Assembly (NCBI GenBank): GCA_036426205.1 | Contig: CM071567.1 | Span: 295,605,752-295,669,751, forward strand | Direction: 5' to 3' | DNA length: 64,000 bases | From: Ascaphus truei | Taxonomy: Eukaryota > Chordata > Amphibia > Anura > Ascaphidae | Shown: in pieces, positions 1-10,062 of the stretch | Position numbering within the stretch: position 1 is the stretch's first letter | Layout: each line of letters starts with the position of its first letter | Program-made: the position numbers and the translations under genes | Notes under the pieces: generated by a model | Databases searched by the model: none | What the model was told of the DNA's origin: nothing | Seen by the model: the letters and a program-made list of their open reading frames with translations, nothing else

Positions 1-410
1 CAAAATGAGACGACATAGGCTTTTAAAGGCCTATGACGTCACATTTTCATCATGGTTCCCACGGCCCTGATTGGGCCGTGAAAACCATGTGTTTTGGCCA
101 AGAAAAAAAAAATGATGACGTCACTTAAAGGCAATGAAAGCACAGCCAATCAGAATGGCTTTGCTTCAATTGCCTTTGAGATGACGTCATTAAAAGAAAC
201 ATGGCCGTCCTCACATGGTACGGTAGCCAATCAGAGCGTGGGAACTCCATCCCATCTCTGATTGGCTCTAGTATACCATGTGACAGAGGCTTGTGGGCGA
301 ATGGATGTGACGTCATCGAAAGCCTGTCACATGGTACTAGAGCCAATCAGAGTATGTATAGACTTCCCACGCTCTGATTGGCTACCGTACCATGTGAGGA
401 CGGTGAGGGG
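1..410. repeat. CCAAT-rich nested inverted repeats
   Basis: Three palindromic blocks follow each other. A short one lies at about 51-89 (centred on a GATTGGGCC core) and a second at about 121-190, flanked by TGACGTCA-like octamers. The third is long: arm 205-244 is matched by its reverse complement at 364-403, and an inner arm at 256-291 pairs with 321-352. Each arm carries CCAAT (ATTGG) pentamers, and TGACGTCA sites recur at about 117, 182 and 309. No reading frame of note is present. It looks like a foldback or MITE-type repeat, or a fragment of an LTR promoter rich in CCAAT and CRE-like motifs. The motif match is seen; any promoter function is guesswork. Confidence 0.6.
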
Positions 411-414
411 TTAG

Positions 415-620
415 TGTGGGAGGGTATGTAGGCATCCCGAGTGGTGGGTGAGGGTGGGTTGGCCCCTTAATGACTGTAGCGGTAAATAACCGCTATGGTG
501 ATTAAGGGGTTAGGGTACATTACTTTGGATGTTTTAATTTTTGTGTCTGTTTTGCAGAAGCAGAGGGGCCATCTACAGTATGGGGGGGATAACGGTATGT
601 GGGTAGTGGGTGAGGGTGGT
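415..620. repeat. Palindromic repeat with CCCCTTAA arms
   Basis: A palindrome of about 46 bp is centred near 486 (463-509): CCCCTTAATGACTGTAGCGG faces CCGCTATGGTGATTAAGGGG. A G/T-rich unit of the GTGGGTAGTGGGTGAGGG type follows near 600. Similar palindromes and G/T-rich units recur at 2867-3146, so this is one dispersed family. No coding signal. Confidence 0.55.
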
Positions 621-644
621 TAGACCTCACAGTATGCACATCGC

Positions 645-943
645 CCCCCCCCTCCCCACATTTACATAAACTGCACTCACAGCAACACAGGCAGGGAGAT
701 TTAACAGACACATTAGGGGGAGGGGGCTTAACACAGATCACAGTCAAGGAGGTGGGGTTATAACCCACTCCCCCTCCCCACATTTACATAAATTGCACTC
801 ACAGCAACACAGGCAGGGAGATTTAACAGACACATTAGGGGGAGGGGGCTTTATACAGATTACACTCAAGGCAGGGAGATTTAACAGAAACATTAGGGGG
901 AGGGGTTTTACACAGATTACACTCAAGGCAGGGAGATTTTGTT
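645..943. repeat. Imperfect tandem repeat
   Basis: Units begin with CTCCCCACATTTACATAAA and run through GGCAGGGAGATTTAACAGAC to a G-rich ATTAGGGGGAGGGG box. Two long units (period about 122 bp, starting near 652 and 774) are followed by two shorter partial units (about 60 bp) up to about 943. The short open frames here are by-products of the repeat. Confidence 0.75.
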
Positions 944-2742
944 TCAAATTTTTTTATTAGGCATTTATAACATTTCACAGCAATTGAAATATTCACAATA
1001 TATAGGCTTAATACGGGTTTCTCTCACTTTATCTAGAGAGGGGGAGAAAGCCTCAACGTCCCCCTGACCCTCCGGGGTCTACCGGGGTGGCGCGAGTGTG
1101 GAAACAGAAAAGGGAAGAGAGAGTGGGAGGGGGGGAAGGGGGGGGGGGGGGGGGGGGGTGGGTGGGGGGCATTGTTCCCCTTCTCCTTGGAGTCCACACC
1201 TTGGGCCTTTGTTTTATCCTGGTGATTCCTTCTACTGTTATGGGGCATTTCGGCGCTGGAGAGCCATTTGTGTTAGCCATGGGTCCCATATGTTATTGAA
1301 AGAGGTAGTGGACCTTTTCAGAAAGGCTGACAGTCTCTCCATTTCCATCACCTCTTGCACCCTTTTTGTTATTGTTTGTTTGGAAGGGCGAGACACTTTC
1401 TTCCAGGCGGCTGCCACCACACATCTGGCCGCAGTGAGAATGAAGGAGACTAATTTGCCTGTTGGTCGGTCCAGTGTCTCTAAGGGTCTGGCCAGCAGGT
1501 AGGTCAGCGGGTCAATGGGTATTGTGATGTCTGTGACCTCTCTTATTAAATTTTGTGTAGTTTCCCAGTACTTCTGAATTTCCGGACATGTCCACCAAAT
1601 ATGGGCCATGTCCCCCTTTTGATCGCAGCCTCTCCAGCATAGATCGGAGGCCAGAGGGTAGATTTTATTTATTCTAACTGGGGTGAGATACCAGCGAAAC
1701 AATATTTTGTATATATTTTCTTTGATTGTGGTACATATAGAGGTCCCTGAGGCATTTTCCCAAATACTTTCCCAATCCTCTCGGTCTATAACTATGTCCA
1801 ATTCTGCTGCCCAATGTAGCATATAGTCGTGTGTGGGGGCTTCTGTGGCCGTCTCTAGTTCTGCAAAAATTTGCGTTATCAGACCTTTCTGGTGAGCTGG
1901 TTCTCTACAAAGCCGCTCGAAACCTGTGAGAGGGGGAAATTCCAACGTTGGGGATATTGGGGATAGTGTTTGAATAAAGTGCCGAATTTGTAGATATTTG
2001 AAAGCATTCAGCCCTACTATTTCATACTTGGTTCGTAAATTTTGATAGCTCAGGAACTCCCCGAAGCTCAAGAGGTCGGCAACCGCTCTAATATTTTTTG
2101 CTTTGAATTGATCAAATTGTCTGAGCTCACAGCCAAGAGGGAATTTCGGATTTTTATGAATTGGTGTAAGTTGGGATTGAGGTGTTGTGAGCTTATATTT
2201 GAATTTGCTTTTCATCCAGGTCTCCCATGTGTGTCGCATTGGGCCTAATTTGAATTTGCTATTCTGCATGTCCTCCCTGCTCAGGGACCAAAGGCAGGCC
2301 AGCAGTGAAGGTGTCCCGGCATATTGTGTTTCTATATCTAGCCAACAGTATTGGTTTCGGTTAGCGTTCCAGACTACCACCTGTCACAGTTGGGCGGCCA
2401 GGTAGTATCTTGTGATGTCTGGGACTCCTAATCCTCCTCTCCCCCTTGAGGCCAAGAGAACTGTTCTGGAGACTCTAAGTTTTTTTCCCTGCCAAATAAA
2501 GTGGAAGATTAGCTTTTGAATGTTTTTCAATTCCGAGCCAGGGATGTGGACCGGGAGAGTCTGGAAGTAGTATAATAATCTAGGGAGTATATTCATTTTA
2601 ACCGAAATCATTCTCCCGATCCATGATATCTGGTATCCTCCCCATTTCTCTAAATCTTGTTTGATTTTATGGAACAAGGTCGCATAGTTATATATGTTTT
2701 TGATAACCCTTCTACATTTATTTGTATATTGGTTCATCATGT
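943..2742 (-). mobile_element. 5'-truncated Tx1/L1-type LINE, copy 1
   Basis: About 1.8 kb of a non-LTR retrotransposon lying on the minus strand. The 3' end is marked by an AATAAAAAAATTTG-type tail at about 943-965, and the 3' UTR contains a strongly C-rich (minus strand) tract at about 1095-1165. The coding part ends near 2740 against an AT microsatellite, so the endonuclease and most of the reverse transcriptase are missing: the usual 5' truncation of target-primed reverse transcription. A second copy of the same family lies at 10063-11092 in the opposite orientation and shares the 3' UTR and tail. Confidence 0.85.
1238..2740 (-). pseudogene. LINE ORF2 C-terminal part (one in-frame TGA)
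   Basis: Translated on the minus strand, this is the C-terminal third of a Tx1/L1-type ORF2. The upstream part (2740-2384) has the thumb-like segment with SWIGRMISVKMNILPRLLYYF and FHFIWQGKK, then GGLGVPDITRYYLAAQL, all hallmarks of L1-clade ORF2 downstream of the RT core. An in-frame TGA (minus strand; plus 2384-2386) breaks the frame, which continues at once with about 380 codons. Those include the C-terminal cysteine motif C-x3-C-x7-H-x4-C (CWRGCDQKGDMAHIWWTC), a putative nucleic-acid-binding knuckle typical of L1 ORF2. The two pieces share one reading frame, so a single nonsense change accounts for the break. Dead copy. Confidence 0.85.
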
Positions 2743-2744
2743 GT

Positions 2745-2850
2745 GTGTATATACTGTATATATATATAATATATATATAGATTTATTTATTTATATTCAT
2801 TTATTTATTTATTTAGATATATTTAATTTTTTATTTAGTGTGGGGCTACT
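2745..2850. repeat. AT microsatellite
   Basis: TA dinucleotides (2747-2780) pass into TTTA-rich repeats up to about 2825. It abuts the 5' truncation point of the LINE. Confidence 0.8.
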
Positions 2851-2866
2851 TTGTGTGATTATTTTT

Positions 2867-3560
2867 TATTGTGGGTAGCGGGTGTGGGTGAAGGGGGTAT
2901 TAGCCACAACGGTGGTTGTTTAGGGCTTGTGGGTGGGTAGCGGGAGGCCTTAACCCCTTCATTACCGTAGCTGTATTAACTGCTACGGTCGTGAAGGGGT
3001 TAAGTGCACCTGCAACCCCCCTGCAAGCCCTAAACAAACAACAAGGGCCAAATACCCCCTTCACCCACCCCCGCTACCCACAATAAAGCTGGCATGATTT
3101 GTTAACCCCTTCATTGCCTTAGCGGTTTGCCGCTAAGGTAATGAAGTGGGCTGTACATGCATTTTTCCTGCCTCTGATGCATGCCGGGGGGCTCCGGTGC
3201 TGGTATCAGCTCCGGAGACCCCCAGCATCAATCACAGACAGGAAAAATGCCTGATTTTTTCTAAGTGTCGCCCTTGCCGATGCTTCTCCTCCACCAACTT
3301 GCCAACTTTAGTTGGTGGTCTGGATTGTCGAAAAACTCTCCATTCTGGAGTACCGATCAGCAGCGAAAAGCTGATCGGGGCTACTTGAATTCAGCTGAGT
3401 TCAAAAAGTGCCGATAAGTGGCCGGCTGCCGATAAGTTTTTATCGGCAACAAAAATTGCCGATTTTTCCCACTTATCGGCGCTTACTGAATCGGGAGGGC
3501 AAATTTGGTAAAAAAATGGCGATTAGCGGCTTATCGGCGCTTACTGCATGAGGCCCTAAA
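2867..3560. repeat. Cluster of foldback repeats
   Basis: An outer inverted repeat pairs about 2867-2905 (TTATTGTGGGTAGCGGG) with about 3050-3086 (CCCGCTACCCACAATAA). An inner arm at 2917 (TTGTTTAGGGCTTG) pairs with about 3025. The core, 2951-3001, is a palindrome of TTAACCCCTTCATTACC type. A second such palindrome (3101-3146) follows, then a third with arms GCATTTTTCCTG (3158) and CAGGAAAAATGC (about 3240-3251). At 3405-3560 the heptamer TATCGGC and its complement recur at least eight times around CTTATCGGCGCTTACTG. Probably non-autonomous DNA-element or foldback families; no coding content. Confidence 0.65.
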
Positions 3561-4960
3561 TCACCAGGCAGACTCAATGAACTAATAGAGTTGGCCCCAT
3601 TTTAAAAGTAAAACTTTCAAAGTAAATCTTGCTTGAGATATCAATATTCATAGATTGGGTTTTATCTCATTCATGGATTATTACAGATATGTGTGTGTGT
3701 CTTTGTAATTCAGATTTATTGTATCATTGTATTAATGTCTTATTTGAATTTTGTCTTAATTAGTTCATTGTTGTTATTTAGTTATATTTGATTTTAATTT
3801 AATTTTGCCTATTTAGTTCATTTATGTTAATAATAATAATTATTATTATTTTCTATGTTTTCTTCTTTATAATGTGTATTGTCATGTCATATTATTGTTC
3901 ATGTTTGTGATTATATTTCAGTTTCCTGACGTTGTTGTTAAGCCATAGTTTTATTCAATATTCTATGCTCTATCTAGGTCCTGTAAATTTGTTATATTTA
4001 TGAGTTTTGTTGTCGCCAAGTTTATATTTCAAATTGTCTAATTTTCTTCTTTTTTCTGTATGCCTTTTCTGTATATTTTAATGGATATGGTTGCCTTAAG
4101 TTAAATGGTTATGTATGTTTAGCTTTCTTGTGGGTTGTTTTCGATTGCTACAACACTGATTGAATTAGCCTGGTAGCCTGTAATGTTATTGGGAGAGCGA
4201 ACGAGCCCCATTGGTGCGTTAGCTCTAATCCCCTCTACTTTAACTGGACGTCTATACTGTCAATCATACCACCTCACAAAGCGTCGTATGATGCGAAACG
4301 TGTAGAGGTGATGTCACACGCAGCAGAGAGAAGTGTTACTACGTTCCTCCGGGCAGCTGTGGATATATCTCCTTGTGGGTTGTTAACGTGAGGTTTAAGG
4401 TTGTTTTCTGAGCCGGATGAACTGGTCTTACCGGGCGTTAAGGCTTTTTGGACCTTGCCACTGTTCCGGTTTGCATGCGTGATTACACCCCTCACCCTAA
4501 GCTTCCCTAAAGATGGTTGGATTTATTGTGATCCTGTTTTTTATGTAAGTGTTATTATATTTCATGCATAATATAAATATTAATTACTTTTAATCTTATA
4601 CTAATAGTGTGTTTTTTTCTCTTTTGCGCCCTGCTATATGTGTATATTCCTTCGATTGTTTGCCCCGCTGATCACGGGAGAGTGAGGAGCTGCAGAGAGA
4701 ATTTTATTAACACTTTTGGGACATTGCAAGATTTTTGGGACCGCGCACACTAATTTAATTTTTTCTAGTGATTTGAAGTAACATCGCTTCCATCAAAAAG
4801 GAGTGCAGGCATATCACCAAATAAATAGTGATTCGAAAGCTGCCACACTATGTTGAAAATTAATTTTCAATTTAAATTGTATAATAAACAACAAAATCAA
4901 ATGACATTTCATAAGTTCAGACATTTCATATATTTATTCTGATATATGTACCTTATATAG
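3561..4960. other. AT-rich stretch without recognised gene
   Basis: No supported gene. T-rich with many TTTATT runs. At about 4275-4310 is a GATGCGAAACGTGTAGAGG motif resembling the GAAACGCGT-type core seen again near 20570. No frame here shows a domain I recognise. Confidence 0.5.
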
Positions 4961-5066
<106 letters not shown>

Positions 5067-5068
5067 AC

Positions 5069-5573
5069 TCAAATTTTGTCTGTTTCTTTGACAATAGTTT
5101 TTTCAATAGTCTCTATATTTTGTAGAAGAGTCTTGTCATTGTTGATAAATTGTTCCATGGTCTCAAAAGGTTTCAATTTATTTTGAAAGGACTTGATCTC
5201 TTTTCCCAAAATGACTTTATCATGGATCTTTTGTTGGATAATAAGTTCCATTAGTTTTGTTGAACATTGATCAAGCACCTATACACAATCTTCCTCAAAT
5301 TGTTTATTCACAAAGCCAAAGGTAGGGATCTTCTTAACACGTAATCCTCTAGGGATCCTCTTAGACTTAATATAGTTTTCAAGTGTAGTAATATCCCACC
5401 AAAGCCTGATGTCTTGCACTAACAATTTCTCGCTTGACAAAATGATTGGTTAAATCTGATGGCTCTTCACAGGTAATCTCCTTATTTTCATCAAAAACAG
5501 CAGCAGCTTTCCCATGGTGGGTTATCGCGGTATGTGGACAGTTTCTTACAACCATTAGTCTTTGGTCTACCAT
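5069..5573 (-). pseudogene. Penelope-like element, N-terminal ORF fragment
   Basis: The minus-strand translation in two frames gives WWDITTLENYIKSKRIPRGL (about 5400-5340), then PTFGFVNKQF, then CSTKLMELIIQQKIHDK and a lysine/glutamate-rich helix down to 5069. The order and motifs (WWD, YIKSKRIPRGLR, CS-x2-LMELII) match the region that precedes reverse transcriptase in vertebrate Penelope-like elements. That family recognition is from memory of family patterns, not from a search. A frameshift near 5395-5405 and a stop near 5278 show that it is dead. It lies head to head with the plus-strand RT fragment that begins at about 5590, so two insertions or a local inversion are needed. Confidence 0.6.
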
Positions 5574-5589
5574 CTTAAATTAGGGATAC

Positions 5590-6692
5590 CTCAAACCTTA
5601 TTGTTGCTTTGCAGGATGTACGTTGGCAAAGGCAATACAGATGGATCACTTTAGACGTGACCTCTCTGTATTTCATTATAGAACACAAAACTGGGCTTTC
5701 AGTGGTTCAACACTATTTAGAATGATCTGATTTTACAATGCACATTTTTATTAGAGTCAATCACTTTCCTACTTACTCACAATTATTTTTTATCTGATGC
5801 ACTTTTTTGCTTACAAAAGAAAGGCATGGCTACTGCACCGACACACTTTATTCGAGCAAATACCCAGTATGTACCTGGCAGATACCTGGAATGCGCCGCT
5901 CCTCACCTCTGACAAGCCCTGTTGCGTTTGCCTTCCCAGCCTGGGTTCATGCCTGGCTGACGGGCGGCTGATCTGTTAAATGATAATGATTAGGATTTAA
6001 TAGGCTGCAATGCTTTGCGTGTCTACCAGATGGCATAAATTCATGAATTGTAATGCAGTATATATATATATATATACTGTGCAGTATTGCAGCCAGCGGG
6101 AATAAAATGCTTCAATCCCTGCCTGGAAAATAACGCAATGCACTCGGGCAGAAAACAGTCACAAACCTCAATACACCCGGGTATACCCGAATTCGTGGGA
6201 CTAGCCGAGCTCGAATAAAGTGTGTCGCCAGTGTATGGGTACTTCTTTTGCACCTTATGCTAATTTGTTTATGGGTTTATGGGAATTACAACACAATTAT
6301 CATGACACTAATTATTTTCATAAACACGTTATTTTCTATAAAAGATATATAGACGATCTTATTATGGTGTTGGATGGGGATGATAGTTCACTAATCACTT
6401 TTATTCAATATTTGAATACTAATGATTTAAATTTACGTTTCACTTATGAGCACAATTTACACCATGTAATTATTTAAATGTAACCTTGTACATCGACAAT
6501 ACTAAAACTATTCAAACAGATATTTTTAGGAAAATTAATTCTAAAGATTCCCTATTGATTGCTCAGAGTTGTCATCCTAGGTCTCTGATCAAGAGCATCC
6601 CCAAGGCACAATTTGTCAGATTTAGGAGATTATGTTCAGATAATGAAACATTTTTTTTAAAAATTAATTATTTTAATTTTTGTATAATTTAG
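5590..6692 (+). pseudogene. Penelope-like reverse transcriptase fragment, interrupted
   Basis: A plus-strand PLE RT remnant. The segment 5618-5830 encodes WITLDVTSLYFIIEHKTG, which holds the RT motif with the first catalytic Asp (LDVTSLY), and ends in LQKKG. Sequence 5836-6230 interrupts it. From 6228 the frame resumes with MGTSFAPYANLFMGLWE and FYKRYIDDLIMVLDGDD, where YIDD is the second catalytic motif. A stop at 6475 and a frame change lead to SIPKAQFVRFRRLCSDNE (about 6600-6640), the arginine-rich block typical of PLEs. The GIY-YIG endonuclease end is not visible. PLEs encode a reverse transcriptase related to telomerase and occur in fish, amphibians and many invertebrates. Confidence 0.75.
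5839..6227. mobile_element. Small TIR element inside the PLE
   Basis: A 19-bp perfect terminal inverted repeat, CGACACACTTTATTCGAGC at 5839-5857 and its complement at 6209-6227, bounds about 390 bp that separate the two halves of the PLE reverse transcriptase. The interior has a TA run (about 6058-6076) and no transposase. It is therefore a MITE-sized non-autonomous DNA element. The superfamily is not assigned: no clear target duplication could be fixed because the flanking PLE sequence is eroded. Confidence 0.75.
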
Positions 6693-6699
6693 AAATTAT

Positions 6700-6776
6700 A
6701 CCATATCATAAAGGAATCGAACCAGGACCTTTCATATGCAAGATCAATTATATACCTCTACACCAAAGGAACTATG
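6700..6776 (-). repeat. tRNA-like remnant (possible SINE head)
   Basis: The minus strand contains a perfect internal-promoter B box, GGTTCGATTCC (plus 6713-6723), about 20 nt downstream of CTTGCATATG, which resembles the anticodon region of an alanine-type tRNA (TGC). Further upstream lies a weak A-box-like GGTGTAGAGG. The acceptor stem does not pair well. It is more likely a decayed tRNA or the head of a tRNA-derived SINE than a working gene. Confidence 0.35.
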
Positions 6777-6939
6777 TGATGTCACAGACTCTAGAAACAA
6801 ATGTAACATTTACATAGTACACATAGGGGATGTGTGTTGTGACACTCCTTTGCGATGGTAAAATAAAGTTTTAATATGTTTAAACATTCGGAACCCATGT
6901 CCAAGCAGACAGCCCGTGCAAACCCATAGGCACCGGTAT

Positions 6940-7010
6940 GTCTGCTTGTGTAACGAGTGCTCACCACAAACAGGACGGGACCATGAGGCTGAGGTGGGGA
7001 TAGTTATATA
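6940..7010 (+). repeat. Fragment of a recurring LTR terminus
   Basis: TGTAACGAGTGCTCACCACA and the following AAACAGGACGGGACC closely resemble the end of the gypsy LTR at 19766-19810. The core GCTCACCACAAAC also occurs at about 10020-10035 and 33025-33040 (both inverted). The rest of 6777-7470 holds no supported gene; it is A/T-rich repeat sequence with AATAAA near 6862 and 7099. Confidence 0.45.
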
Positions 7011-7472
7011 CACTGACATACAATCCGGAATGCAGAGTGAGGGTCCTGTAGCCAGGTCAAGAAGACCCCTGCTACATTACTGTAATGTTTAAAATTAAAT
7101 AAAACCCCTGCGATCACCTGTGAGTTAGAGTGACTGATTCAGCTAATCTCTTACTGTGCATCTATTACAGAGAGGCAGGCCCCGGTAGGACTCACACAGC
7201 AGGGACCACTGCTGTGTTAATCCGATGGGCAATTATGTCTATCCCGGCAAAACTTGTGAATATATCTTAACCTACACGCGGCACGGCGCAAAATTTACCC
7301 AGGTAAATGTTTGAATAACAGCTGCTGAATCTGTTTTCTGTCCACTGGTAAACAGAGACGGAGTGCACTGAAGGTGAGGAGTAGTTGCTGATAGCATGAA
7401 CCCCTCGAGTGCCCCTGGTATTGCGACACCGGCGTGAAGTGGAGGCAAGAAAGTTCTCTTTTGTGTCATGGG

Positions 7473-7861
7473 ACGCGATGTCGGGCGGTGCTGAGGTAGG
7501 GAATTGAGTAACGCCAACCCACAGCCACGAGGGCATGCCTACAATGTAGATTGGTCGTGCAAGCCAGGTCAGGAGTATAGATGTGAGAGTAGTAGAGGGT
7601 ACTTGCCGGATCAGGACTGGAGAGTAGGGGATTGTTGGGGAACATAGCCAAGTTCAGGATTGGAGAGTAGCGGATCGTTAGTGTGCGCAGCCAGGTTCAG
7701 GAGTAGAGAGGTGCGGAGTCCAAGGTATGTAGCAGGTGCAAGCAATGGCAGGATCAAACAGACAAGGCAAGGCAAGGCAGGAGATACAGGAACAGAATGC
7801 AGCAAGGCACGGCATCACTCAAGACTATGCTCAGCAATGAGAGTCAGGAGCAAGAGGGTAT
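7473..7861 (-). repeat. Gypsy 3' LTR, distal part
   Basis: About 390 bp homologous to 19800-20128 of the 5' LTR, recognisable from GTGCTGAGGTAGGGAATTGA through AGGAGCAAGAGGGTAT. The outermost 30 bp or so appear lost or diverged. The last five bases, GGTAT (7857-7861), are the target duplication of the inserted element; the LTR resumes at 15086. Confidence 0.8.
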
Positions 7862-8103
7862 TGTAACAGGGGAGTAATCCCTGTTCAAGTAATGTGCCTT
7901 TAATCTAGCAGTGTGGTGGTTAACTGCTGGTAGTCAATTAATAAACACCACCTGCCTGATTTAGATTGCTTACAAAAGCTTGTCTGTTGAGACAGGAAGT
8001 GACTCCTTAGCTCACTTGTGAGCTGACCTTTGGAGACAGAGCAGGGGTTCTTGAGTCTCCCAGGAGAGACTGACCAAGAGAACACAGATCTCTGGAGCTG
8101 ACC
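7862..8103 (+). repeat. 5' LTR fragment of coiled-coil element
   Basis: About 242 bp nearly identical to 14446-14687 (one substitution and one inserted base by eye), from TGTAACAGGGGAGTAATCCC to CTCTGGAGCTGACC. At 8103 it passes abruptly into the middle of the coiled-coil ORF, so the other 400 bp of the LTR, the leader and the first 250 or so codons are missing from this copy. Confidence 0.85.
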
Positions 8104-10008
8104 GAACATGAGGAACCCCATCCAGTCATCCAGGGAAGCGGAGCCAGAACCAGTGAGTGACGATCCCTTGGACCAGCCTGAAAGACGCCCTGAATATGCC
8201 AGGCGTGACTGTGATCTACTTCGAGACAATTGAAACTTGAGAGAGCAGATATAATGCTGAGTTACAGATGACGGTGCTCGCAATGTACGCTAATCTGGGA
8301 CAGAATTGGACGATCTCAAGACTGAGCTAATACTGCAAAGCTACTATTTCCCCATGGATGAAAGCAGAGCCAATCGATAAAATGGTGGCTACGCTAAAGC
8401 GGAAGCATGAGGAGGCACTGAAGCATATGACAGTCTTCCAGCAGAGGTTCACACTCTTCGCATAGAGCTAATGCCTCACACAGAGGATCAACAGTGTCGG
8501 ATAGAGTGGACGTATCTCAGAAAGAGGTTCAGACACTCCGCAAGAGCACTGATGCCTCACATCATGAACCAACAGCGCCGCACAGACTGGAAGTTTCCAG
8601 AAAGGAACTACAAGTCTCACTGAGGAGCTGAACATTGCTAAAGAACTATTGCCAATCTTTACAATCTCAAGTCTCCAGAAGGAGCTTCACCCTCAACCTA
8701 GAGAAGGAGTCTCAACACGCAGAGACTGTAGTTCTAAAGCGATGTGCGTAAATGGAAGGAGGACTGCAAAGACCCTGAAGATACAGAGACTGAAAAAGAG
8801 AAAATTAAGATTAAAAAGAAAACTAAAACTAAAGAAGAAAATTTTAATTTGACAACGACGTCAAGAAAAAAATGAAAAGCTGCACGAGCTTAAAGAAATA
8901 AATAGACTTTTGGAAGGTGAGAAGTTTGAAGAAGCAGAGCACCGACTGCAGAACCAATGCAGGTCTGCGTACGCACCTCGAGAAGCAGAGAAGCAGCGAA
9001 CTCTGCAGGATGACATCTGCAGGCTGTTAAAGAAATTCAAGTGCTGCAGGAACGTCTGATGACCCAGTATGTCCCCGCAAAGCAGCATGAGAAACTGAAG
9101 GCTACCCTGAGCATCACCAAAGCAAGCTAAAAGCCAAGCTTAGAACCCAGTGACGGGCACAAAAGGGAGCAACAAAGGTCCAGAAACTGAAACAAGTAAC
9201 TGTGGCCCAAGCAAAGAAGTTCATAGTGCTTCACATGCAATAAAATGTGGAAGCAAGCTCAGAGAAAGCAAACATGCAGAAAATTCCTCTGAGAAGAGAC
9301 TTGCAAGACGCACTCAAAAAAACAGGGATCTCTCGCGGATGAGATTACAGTCCTACAAGGACAAGTATTGACCTGACTAAGCGTCAGTATCCCACAGCCT
9401 CAAAAACCCATGAAGACAAGGGTACATGAGAGCTGGGAATATCCCTCTTCTGAAAGACAATTTTGCAAAATTTGAACAACCTAAACAAGCACTAGCAAAA
9501 CCTTCAGCCACCCAGCAGGCAACAAAAGAAGGTACACGTGCTGAATTAAACCAGAAGAATCCTTAGCTGATGAATGCTGAAAAGATGGGACATTCTCTGG
9601 AAGTGGGTGTGGAATTGCAACTTATCTAAAGGGCTGAACTAGCAACCCCATTGAGTGGGAAAAGGGCAGAGAGACAGCTTCAAGAGCGGAAAACTCAAAG
9701 GGCTGTTTTAAACGCTCTGCAACTGCTGCCATACAGTATGCCTAAATCAGACGAGCACCCGACGCGAGGGAAATCTCATGACCGCCACGTAGAATAAAAG
9801 ACTATACTTGGAAAAGTCCTCCTCGAGCGACTGAGGTGCTGATCCCAACCACCTTCAGAGGAGACACGAATAAACTGGGAAGGGCTCCAATCCCACAGGA
9901 CTGAGGTTCTCTTCCTCCATCCACTCTCATTCAAGTCACAGATATCTAGAATAGAGTGGAAGGATGGGGCTTTGGCCTGCAAGACGATCTTCCCCACAAA
10001 CCAGGGAG
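8104..10008 (+). pseudogene. Damaged second copy of coiled-coil ORF
   Basis: Colinear with 12478-14444: codon 255 or so of the coiled-coil ORF to its end, plus the untranslated 3' flank up to GGGAGGTA. The frame is destroyed by dozens of one- and two-base deletions with a few insertions. In the stretch matching 12841-13035 I count about eleven single-base indels against about one substitution. That ratio is unlike normal neutral decay. At the place where the intact copy has its TGA stop (14005-14007), this copy has GGA (9588-9590), so the frame once ran on for about 70 more codons. No LTR follows; the LINE comes instead. Confidence 0.8.
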
Positions 10009-10062
10009 GTACTTCCGTCTTGTTTGTGGTGAGCGCAGCGTGACAGACACTTTGTCCAAACA
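10009..10062 (-). repeat. Short LTR-terminus-like fragment
   Basis: Contains GTTTGTGGTGAGC, the reverse complement of the gypsy LTR end motif, followed by GCAGCGTGACAGACAC. It resembles 33025-33060 over about 40 bp. It fills the gap between the damaged coiled-coil copy and the LINE. Confidence 0.4.
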
